From NCBI RefSeq assembly GCF_964204645.1, contig NC_134031.1, forward strand, positions 2,835,001-2,899,000: a stretch of 64,000 nucleotides of DNA, written 5' to 3'. How positions within the stretch are numbered: the first letter of the stretch is position 1; the number at the start of each line of letters is the position of its first letter. The position numbers were made by a program, and so were the translations under genes. The stretch comes from Tubulanus polymorphus. Its lineage: Eukaryota; Nemertea; Palaeonemertea; Tubulaniformes; Tubulanidae. The notes beneath the pieces were generated by a model, which did no database searches, was not told the DNA's origin, and saw only the letters and a program-made list of their open reading frames with translations. Positions 39,893 to 51,638 of the stretch are shown here, one piece after another.

Positions 39893-42705
39893 CGTATTGG
39901 TCTCGTAGCAGACAGCATTTTAAAGTATGCTGGGCTAGATGGTGTAGGCTTATTTGAATGGACAAGGATCGTGTGCCCCGGAGGAACCATTGAAACATTG
40001 ATGGAAGGTAATTTCTCGGTTCAGTACTGATTTATATTGTTCATTTTCATTGGGTTACTGATTAGTTGTATATTACAGAATTGAAAAAGGTGAAGATGCT
40101 GAATGTGGAACAACTAATCGTCCATGTTGGAACAAATAATATGACGCGTGATGTCCCGCTTGAGATTGTTCTGCGAAGACACGTTGAATTAATTCGATTG
40201 TTGCTCTATAAATGTACTGGGACCATCATTGTACCAGCTCTTTTTCCTCGATGTGATGAGTAAGTATCAAGAATAGATTTTTCTTGAAGTACTATATTTA
40301 TGATCGATGTAATGATTTTTAAATTTCTTTCTTTTTTAAAGTTTCGATGCTGACACAAAGATATTTCATTACAATGAAATGCTGCACCGCGAATGCTTTA
40401 CACTTGGTGTAAAGTTCGTTGATTTTCACTTCTCAAGAGATCTCCTTTCACCGTAAGTAATCGTTTAATTTTAATAAGCCCAGTAGGTTATGTGCATTTT
40501 TTCGCGATTTAAACTAACTTGTTTTTTTCTAAATTTTGTGATCTAGGACTGACTTGTTACACCCCAGCCGTAAGGGAAATCAGTTCATAAATAACAGGAT
40601 AATGGAACTACTGCTATTGAAAAATGAAGATGAAATGTACGTAGAATTGCATTATTTTATCCAATTACCAGGTATGCAAACTACATAAATTTTATGATTG
40701 TACTGGAAATAATGAATGATTCTTAATCAGGTGCCCTCAATACTTTCCATATGAGATTGAAAAGATGCAAAGAAGTAGAGCAGTCCATCGACGAAAGGTA
40801 ATCATTTAGCATTGATATCCTAGAAAATGAATGATTTGCAATTAGTTTTTATAACTTGAATACGAAACCACTTTATTCAAAATCCTTGCATTGAATTAAT
40901 GAATCATATTGATAGCTGATAGCAAAAAACAAATTGAAGGATGATCAAGCAAGAGCATGGGATGATTCAACAATAGTGGTAAAGTTGTTTTCCTAAGTGA
41001 TTTGTACGTGATTTATCTTTATAAAGTTAGATATATTTTAACAGTTTTTTGTATCCTTCAATCCAGTATAGCAGTTTTGACGTTGCACATCATACGAGGA
41101 AACAATTCTGTTGTGAAGATCAAAGAGCCTTTTTCACATTCGACCAGGTACATATCATCTCAAGAACTTATGATTTAATATTAGTTTGGTCACTTTTATT
41201 TCACAATTACCTAAAGGCTGTGCATGCACAAATCTGTCTTTTTTTCCAGTACATGACTAAAATTGATGTGGCTGGTGTTGCTATTTGTTTAAAGCCTAAA
41301 TTATTTACTCCTTTTTATCAGACTAAGAACGTGAGTAATATGTTTCTCGAAATGAAATTATAGAAATTCATTGGTATTGGTATGATTTATGCTGTAAAGC
41401 TTTGTTTTTATATTCAGGGATGCTACAATAGAAGTTGTCACAATACTAAAAGATTTAACAGAAAAAGGAAGTCAGTGGAACATGTAAGTTTGATGCCCTT
41501 TCTGCGAGACGCGGGTTCATTTTTGTTATTTTTGCTTAGATGTTGAAGCAAAAACAGATTAATGTGCTCTTCCACATTAGGTTATTCATCCACAGACGGA
41601 TCCTGCTGACTCGACATGTTTTTGCGGAGTTGAATTCACCAATTGGAAAGATCTTCTAGACCATGTTAGTTTAAACCATACTGAAATGTAAGTACAACAT
41701 AATTCAATTATTTTAGTACCTACAAATCTAAATGACTTAATGCAAATGACTCAGAGATACCCATGTTTTATGTTAGGCCTATATGGGTAATTTCATACTC
41801 TATCTATTGATATGTCTAAAAAAAGTGAGTTGATAATGTGTATTTCAGGCGGACAATGGAGGAAGAAGGAAAGGACGCGGCTTGTGACAATTTCTCGGAA
41901 GGAACGATAGAGGAAGCAGAAAAGATGCAGGAAGATAGTTCGAAAGAAAGGATAGAAAGATTAAAGATGCAGGAAGATAGCTGGATGGAAAACAAAAAAC
42001 AGCTAAGTATCACAGGTGGTGGAGGTATCGAACCAATCATAATTGATGATAGTGATGAGAATGATTCTGATGATGAACATGTATGTAGAAGAAATTTTAG
42101 TTACAATCCAACAGAAATGTGCCTCAATGACTATCAGTTTTTGAAAATTCCTCCTGTTATGCCATCAAAGGTCACGTCATTCAGAATTTGTGACATGTCT
42201 AATTCATGTCATTTGGCTGATGATGCCCCCACTATGCCCCACAAAAATCAGTTGGAGGACATAAAAGCACAGATGCAGTCAAGGATTGTCCGTGACCCTT
42301 CCATTAATATCCATGTGAGACTCGATACAGGCTGCTATTCTATTGATCAGATTAATAGGTTTCTTTTCTTACATTATGCTAAAACCAAACAACAAGATCT
42401 TTTTGCCATGAATCTTTGGGTAAATAGTAAGCCTTTAAGCCCCACTGATTCAGTCGATTGGGAACAGATTCAAGCATTTTCAAATATGCTCTTTTCCTTA
42501 AAACCCTCTCAACAATTTCCAGTTGGTAATAATAATAGCGTATCTGTATCAGAACTTCAGACGATGACTAATCAAAAATGGTTTGAAGGATCTGTGTTAA
42601 ATGCTTTTGCATCTATGATAAATGATCCAATACACCATGTAAAGACGAAAAATGTAATCATCCATCTGAATTCTATATATTTAATGATGGCAATGGTTTT
42701 TTCAG
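39893..42705 (+). CDS. SGNH-hydrolase / C2H2 / Ulp1-like composite gene, 5' part
   Basis: Exons in consistent phase: 39893-40007, 40079-40259, 40342-40452, 40547-40636, 40731-40797, 40916-40978, 41067-41147, 41250-41330, 41418-41483, 41581-41687 and 41849 to about 42640 or further. The first four encode an SGNH/GDSL hydrolase-like domain: block I LVADSILKYAG (usual GDS reads ADS), block III VHVGTNN, and the terminal catalytic Asp/His in DLLHPSRKGNQF. Cys-rich short exons follow, then a C2H2 finger (CFCGVEF...DHVSLNH). After an acidic stretch (IIIDDSDENDSDDEH) comes a segment like the start of a Ulp1/SENP cysteine protease (VSVSELQTMTNQKWFEGSVL). The protease catalytic His-Asp-Cys part is absent. 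The true first exon is not found. Such mixtures occur in large animal transposons and domesticated derivatives; function is not known. Confidence 0.7.
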
Positions 42706-42712
42706 AATCAAG

Positions 42713-45043
42713 CCATGTTCATCAACATCTAGATTTTGTCCTTTTGTACAACATGATAAAGATGCAAGTCTAAAGCAAGGAGCATCTGACAATAATCTTA
42801 AATCAGTACTATGTAATTTTCATGTCCTGCAGTGTATTCGTCGCTTCATGAATGAAAATCAAGAACTTCGCTTATTTTGCAAGCCTCTAGAAACTGGTTT
42901 CAAATGCATTATGAGATCATGGGATGCTTCCTCTAGAACTGATATAGCCAATTCATTTATTAGTTTTATTGAGAATGATATTTCTTTGGACCTTATGTCG
43001 CAAGATACAAAAACATTATTTATTGATTACCTAAAGAAGAATTGGTTTAATTCCCAAATTTGGTCTGATGCATTCAATGCTGAATCAATTTATCAGTCAG
43101 ACCAATCTAACAGAAATAACCCTTTGCTATTAACTGATAATATTACTGAGCGCAAATTCAAACAAATAGATGATGTCTACTTAAGTGGACACCTAAATAA
43201 ACTGATATCATCTTTTGTACGATTACTGTTTGAAAATGTTTTTAATGATGAGATCAAAGCGACAAATATGAACAATCTCCAATTTAAGCAACTTGACCAA
43301 CGAGTTAAGAATATACGTCACCTTGAAAAGATAGAAAAGTGTTGCAAAAGAGCCTTTGATTTATTACAGAATAATGAGATTTTAAAATATGATGAAGAAA
43401 CTAATTGGTTTGTTGTGAAGAGTTCTTCACGAAAGAACTTAAATAGGTTAGAAGATAATGATAATTTTTTCAATGGTGATACTCAATATACATTCAATCA
43501 GCTTGATGTTTTAGAAGAAAGATTCCCCGATAAAGTATCAATATCCGAGGAACATTCATATGACATTTCAAAAAAATGCCGAAGGTACATAGGAAATTTA
43601 GATTCAATATCCAGTCGTATCTTATTCAATTACGTTATTACAATCGTTCCTGAAAATTGTCTTTCATACGTAGATGGTAATTGCCATTTAATCAATTTGA
43701 AACTAGGTATATGTACTTGTGAAGCTTTTATAATGATTGGACAACCATATTTTTGCAAACATCTTTTTGCCTGTTTTGCCCAAAAAAACAATATAACCAC
43801 AACGAAGGCTTTAATTGATGCATATAAATTCCACATTGTGGAGCCTCTGCCAACTTACAATTTTACTCGACAAAATAGTTCTGTTTCATCTACCCTCATT
43901 GATAAGTTAAAAGATCATTCCCACATTGCTAGCTCGAATGATATCAATGCTGCTCGGAAAGGGCACATTCTAAGTATTTTACATAATGAAAGCCACTGTG
44001 GAATTAAGTTAATAAGCGGACGACCTGCCAAACGACAACCTCACAATATGGCTCATAGGCGTGCTGAGGGTCCAATCAAGGACAATCAGGTTGCCATAAA
44101 CCTTCCTGAACTTGAAGTGATAGACCCTTACTGCCCTAAGGTTACAATGCCTAAAGATGCTGAGAATGCAAGACACGGAGGGCGAAAGATAATTAGACCT
44201 GCTAACAGAGGTGTATCCTTTTCTGCTATGGTTGAAAATGCTGCTATCAAACTAGGTAAACAAGCTAAAATATCAGAAATTGAAACCATAGACTCCACTG
44301 ATCCAGATCCTGGCAATGATATCGAATTTTCAGCAGATATTTTAAGTCAGAATAAATCATCCTTACCGAAAAAATCAAAAGATACCAAACCAAAAGATAT
44401 TAAGTCAATACCAGTTGTTAAAAATGACTCGAAGTCTGTTTTATTTGAAAAAAGTATTGTCTGTTCCTTTTGTATTAAAGACAAAATAAATCCTCCATAT
44501 CTTTGTTCATGTCGCAGGGAACTAGATAGGCACATATCCACTTCTCATTCATCTTTGAAACCTATCTCATGTGCTATTTGTTGGGCAGATGGGGTTATTA
44601 ATTCATATGCAAGTGAAACATTCCTTCAAAAGCACATTCGTATTGAACATAATCATCATAAGAAAAAATCTATTGTAATCGATTATAATAATAGAGATGA
44701 TTATCTCAACAGTTCTCCTATTACAGAAATCAATAATTCCAAATCTGAAAAAGAATTAGAAATTCTTATAGATCAACCTGGAAATGCAGGCCTCCAAAAC
44801 CTAGCAAAATTGAAACTAGATAATCTTTTGCCATCAAAAGTTGAAAAAACCCCTTCTCAGTTAGTTGCTGAAACCTGCCCTGTCTGCCACAAAAACTGCA
44901 ATGCTAATCCTAAGAAAAAGTCCACATTCTCAATTGAATGTGATAATTGCCATAGATGGTATCATTGGAAATGTGCTCCAATCAATGAGGCTCCTCCTGA
45001 ACATATCAGGTGGTTTTGTTTTCATTGTGACCCGATTTCCTAA
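42713..45043 (+). CDS. MULE-like C-terminal transposase / SWIM / PHD protein part
   Basis: This long open frame runs from about 42707 to the stop at 45043 in a different frame from the upstream exon. It opens with VQHDKDASLKQGASDNN and LCNFHVLQCIRRF, which resemble the second acidic motif and the C..H segment of Mutator-like (MULE) transposases; the first catalytic Asp region is not seen. NITERKFKQID fits the next MULE block. A SWIM zinc-binding motif follows (CTCEAF...FCKHLFACF), then basic and disordered sequence, two C2H2-like units (CSFC...DRHISTSH and CAIC...QKHIRIEH) and a C-terminal PHD finger (CPVC...CDNCHRWYHWKC...WFCFHC). It may join the upstream exon through a short intron (donor CAT|GTAAAG at 42639, acceptor before CCA at 42713, phase 0 to 0), or the locus may carry a frameshift. 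Probably transposon-derived. Confidence 0.7.
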   Translation, partial: PCSSTSRFCPFVQHDKDASLKQGASDNNLKSVLCNFHVLQCIRRFMNENQELRLFCKPLETGFKCIMRSWDASSRTDIANSFISFIENDISLDLMSQDTKTLFIDYLKKNWFNSQIWSDAFNAESIYQSDQSNRNNPLLLTDNITERKFKQIDDVYLSGHLNKLISSFVRLLFENVFNDEIKATNMNNLQFKQLDQRVKNIRHLEKIEKCCKRAFDLLQNNEILKYDEETNWFVVKSSSRKNLNRLEDNDNFFNGDTQYTFNQLDVLEERFPDKVSISEEHSYDISKKCRRYIGNLDSISSRILFNYVITIVPENCLSYVDGNCHLINLKLGICTCEAFIMIGQPYFCKHLFACFAQKNNITTTKALIDAYKFHIVEPLPTYNFTRQNSSVSSTLIDKLKDHSHIASSNDINAARKGHILSILHNESHCGIKLISGRPAKRQPHNMAHRRAEGPIKDNQVAINLPELEVIDPYCPKVTMPKDAENARHGGRKIIRPANRGVSFSAMVENAAIKLGKQAKISEIETIDSTDPDPGNDIEFSADILSQNKSSLPKKSKDTKPKDIKSIPVVKNDSKSVLFEKSIVCSFCIKDKINPPYLCSCRRELDRHISTSHSSLKPISCAICWADGVINSYASETFLQKHIRIEHNHHKKKSIVIDYNNRDDYLNSSPITEINNSKSEKELEILIDQPGNAGLQNLAKLKLDNLLPSKVEKTPSQLVAETCPVCHKNCNANPKKKSTFSIECDNCHRWYHWKCAPINEAPPEHIRWFCFHCDPIS

Positions 45044-45800
45044 ATAGTTTGTATTGAATATTATTGATCGGGTTTCGAATGAATCCCTGACGTTAGAAAT
45101 ATTTTCATTTCCCATGGTGAACGTAGAAGCCTATAATGACCGTCACTTAGTCACCTATATATTTACTCGATTATATATAAGGTTAAGAAGCGATGTATAT
45201 GCACTGGTGTTTATAGTGCTCTATTTCAGGTTTTTTCTTTCAGGAAAATATATTTTGTGAATAGATTACCGCTTGATTTTTTATGTTACAGGTTACTGCA
45301 AAATCATCAGTTATTGTGATGCGTGCCGATGTCTCTGGATGATTCTGACCATGTCTAGAACTTCAACATCCTTGACTTATCATCAATTGGCAGCAGTATA
45401 CATACATGCATGTTCAGAGAGTGTATGAAGAGAGTGTATGGACACATCAACCTCGGTTCAAGGCTGTCCCTGATTAAATTGTATAATCCATATATAATAT
45501 ATATAGATTGGTCCCATTTTAACTTACTCAACTGCTTGAATGTCTTGTTTGTTATTCGTAAATTTTCACTTATTCATTGATTGTTTCTGTAGAATTTTAT
45601 ATGTGATATATAAACGTGGAAACCAGGGCCCATTGCACTATGAAAGACACTTGACATTTTTTTGGGACAGATCTTTCTATATGTTTATGTCCTCGAGGCA
45701 TCTGAACTTAAGAAAATTCCCTTTGAAAACTGGAAATGACATAATGAAATAAGTTGTGGAATGTTTAAATTCGACAAAATGAATGTATTTTGCATTCCTA
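45044..45800. other. Downstream flank of the MULE/SWIM locus
   Basis: AT-rich, with no supported exon and no clear inverted repeat to mark a transposon border. It may be the 3' UTR of the preceding gene. Confidence 0.4.
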
Positions 45801-46880
45801 AGGCCCTATATATTTACTGCAGTTAGTCCTGTATGTCTTTTTTATCGCAATTTACTGTGGTTTATTCCTGTTTGTCCTGTATGTCTTTGTGATCGCGATC
45901 GCAATTCATTGGTTGCATTGTTTACTGTTAATTCTGTATGTCTATCGCAATTAAGTTAGTCCTGTATGTCCTGTATGTCTTAGTTAATCGCAATTCATTG
46001 GTTGAATTGTCTACTGTTGGTCCTGTATGTCCTGTATGTCTTAGTTAATCGCAATTCATTGATTGAATTGTCTACTGTTAGTCCTGTATGTCTATCGCAA
46101 TTAAGTTAGTCCTGTATGTCCTGTATGTCTTAGTTAATCGCAATTCATTGGTTGAATTGTCTACTGTTAGTCCTGTATGTCTATCGCAATTAAGTTAGTC
46201 CTGTATGTCCTGTATGTCTTAGTTAATCGCAATTCATTGGTTGAATTGTCTACTGTTAGTCCTGTATATTCTGTATGTCTATCGCAATTAAGTTAGTCCT
46301 GTATGTCCTGTGGTTTAGTCCTGTATGTCTTAGTTAATCGCAATTCATCGGTTGAATTGTCTACTGTTAGTCCTGTATGTCCTGTGGTTTTATCCTGTAT
46401 GTCTTTGTGATCGCGATCGCAATTCATTGGTTGCACTGTTTACTGTTAGTCCTGTATGTCTATCGCAATTAAGTTAGTCCTGTATGTCCTGTATGTCTTA
46501 GTTAATCGCAATTCATTGGTTGTTGAATTGTCTACTGTTAGTCCTGTATGTCCTGTGGTTTAGTCCTGTATGTCTTAGTTAATCGCAATTCGTTGGTTGA
46601 ATTGTCTACTGTTAATCCTGTATGTCCTGTATGTCTATCGCAATTAAGTTAGTCCTGTTTGTCCTGTATGTCTTAGCTACGAGCAATTATCAAACTTGAT
46701 AATTGCCTTGTAGGTCTTAGTTAATCGCAATTCATTGGTTGCATTGTTTACTGTTAAAGCTGTATGTTCTGTATCTCTATCGCAATTTCATTGGTTGCAT
46801 TGTTTACTGTTAAAGCTGTATGTTCTGTATCTCTATCGCAATTTCATTGGTTGAATTGTTAACAGTCCTCTGTATGTACA
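45800..46880. repeat. Complex minisatellite, AGTCCTGTATGTC family
   Basis: About 1.1 kb built from words such as AGTCCTGTATGTCCTGTATG, TCTTAGTTAATCGCAATTCA and TTGGTTGAATTGTCTACTGT in a higher-order arrangement: basic units of about 50-60 bp, some joined by ATCTATCGCAATTAAGTTAG linkers. Variants cluster at the two ends (GTGATCGCGATCGCAATT; TGTATCTCTATCGC). A small hairpin (CAATTATCAAACTTGATAATTG) interrupts it near 46682. Confidence 0.93.
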
Positions 46881-47010
46881 TGTAAAAATAAATAAGGTTC
46901 TGACAACAGGTTTGTAAAGTAATCAGCTATCTGTTTTGTCTATCGTTGCTTAAATTGTTAACTGTTGTTTTAGAGTTCTGTATGTCTTTGTCGATCATTT
47001 TGTCTGCACT

Positions 47011-47255
47011 CAGGGGCGGATCCAGCATTTTGAAGGGGGGGGGGGGGCAAATGAAAGCAACAACAGATGGCTGTAAGCCATTCCAGAGCAAGCACCGATA
47101 ACGCGAAGACCCTCCCTAAAAGATTTTTGGAAAAATAGATGCAAGCAGGTGCATTCTGAGCATTACTTAATAGAAAGATTTCATTCGGTTTTTACTCAGT
47201 AACGCATAGATTTGCGGCTACATCGGTAAAAATAGAGGGGTGGATCCGCCACTGA
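47011..47255. mobile_element. MITE with CAGGGGCGGATCCA ends
   Basis: The left end CAGGGGCGGATCCAGC and the inverse of the right end, CAGTGGCGGATCCACC, bracket about 245 bp that includes a G-run of about 15. Related fragments (GGGGCGGATCCAG at about 7600; GGGGCAGATTTAGGGTCTGC at about 32134; GGGGCAGATC at about 39187) show the family is dispersed in this window. Confidence 0.75.
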
Positions 47256-48548
47256 ATAGCTATTGTTTTGTGTAGGATTGTATCTGTGAATTAAGTAAAG
47301 TTACTTACTCCAGTCTGATGTTATGACTTATTGCTCGTATTTTATTGTTTTAAGTGTGCGAATACTTTTCTTAGATTTATGGAGATCAGGATGACGAGGG
47401 TTCGATTTGAACCAACAAATAAACAAAAACATTCAAACCTCAAATTAATCCGTTTACTTGTCTTTATTTTTGGGGAACATTTTTTTACCTAGTTCAGATT
47501 TGATAACACAGTAGTCGCTTGTTCCAAAGCGATGTGCCGTTGAAGACAGACCTGAAGGTCTTTGCCGATAGCGATGCTATCCAGGATTTCAAAGGATGTG
47601 AAGAAGGTGCATCTTCGACAACCATAGTTTGCAGTTTTAACAATTTAAAACAATAATAGTTTCATTAAACAACTTAAAATTTAAAGATTTAGTGGACTTA
47701 CTGTTTAACCAGGGCAGGGATTTCTCGCAACCGTACATGATATATACATACACTAGCAGTAAATACAATGTACTTCTAACCCTTATAAAACTTAAACTAT
47801 TATTAGTTATTTTACAATTATTGAACGGCAACGTTGAAATGCGATGTGCGCTCAGAGCGGCCGTAGTGATTTTGGCGTATTGTGGGATTCGAACCGCTCG
47901 GAATTTGTACTAGTGACGTCACTCGCCATCGACCAAAACAGGCTTTCAACCTTTTGCGCTGTCATTGGCAGCTGCAATAACTTCCGCGTTTATCCTGCTA
48001 ATTACCAAAATAACCTCACTTGCCAGTGGAAGTGTAAACTAACTATTATCGGTAAAATCACATCCTCGTTTGCCCGTTTGCCAGGGGTCCGGTATCACTC
48101 CCGAACTAGCTTTAGCGTAGTGGGTTCGAATCCCTTGACGGGTGAAGATGGTAAAATCATAGCGGACCTTAAGATTTATAGTGAAATATACGAAAAGCCG
48201 TGAAAATAATTTTAAATAAGAAGGTTTATAGATAAGACATTATAATATAATCTGTGTCGTGTCCCAGTACTTATGACTATTTCATTTCAACCGTGCAGTT
48301 TCAGTGGCCTAGGCTACTCGAAGGGACCAGCACAGATTTTTGATCCATGGAATTGAAGGAGAGCCAAAAAACCTTCTTTGAATGAGGTTGAATTAGAGAA
48401 AAACCAAGTTAAACAGTAATAATTGTGAAATCATTTGACCTATATGATGTCATTTTTCAGAACAGAAAACCTTGTCTTTCCATTTTCACTATAAAAACAT
48501 TTGCATCGTGAATTAATGAATGAAAGATTATTTAGATGTATTTTTTCA
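47256..48548. other. Intergenic, repeat-bearing
   Basis: No gene supported. It holds the dispersed repeat at 47912-47965 (inverted relative to about 38205-38265) and a short hAT-like element at 48061-48151. The right edge contains the presumed LZIC poly(A) signal. Confidence 0.5.
48061..48151. mobile_element. hAT-like MITE, internally deleted copy
   Basis: It begins CATCCTCG and ends GTGAAGATG, and is flanked on both sides by GTAAAATCA (8-9 bp direct repeat). Its two halves match, in inverse orientation, the two ends of the 327-bp element at 57502-57828: the CCAGGGGTCC...CACTCCCGAAC half and the TAGCGTAGTGGGTTCGAATC half. Confidence 0.8.
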
Positions 48549-48554
48549 TTTATT
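48549..48554 (-). promoter_or_regulatory. LZIC polyadenylation signal
   Basis: AATAAA on the minus strand (TTTATT on +), about 340 bp downstream of the LZIC stop codon and followed by AT-rich sequence. Confidence 0.55.
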
Positions 48555-48889
48555 GGCACATATATTACATTGATCTCTTCTTTAAATCATAAAAATCATT
48601 TATTACTAGGCCTCCAATTCTAGGAAGCTATTATTACATGATATTATAACATATAATAGTTCAAGACTTATAAATAAATCATTCTTTGCATTTATAGTAA
48701 ACATAACATCAGTTTGGAATTCACAATTCCGAGGGCCATCCTTAGCTATCAGACTAAATCTCTTGATAATTGATATCAATTAGACATCAGCAGCTGATAA
48801 ACCCTCAATTTTGGATGCATTCAAAATCAACCGCAATCATCACAGTTTCTTAATTTCTATTATCCGTCTTCGGTAAGTAAACCGCTTTC

Positions 48890-51638
<2,749 letters not shown>

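Noticed and set aside
39504-39908. 134-codon frame as first exon of the SGNH locus
   Set aside because: Its possible donor at 39582 leaves phase 1, while the 39893 exon reads the hydrolase motif only from phase 0.
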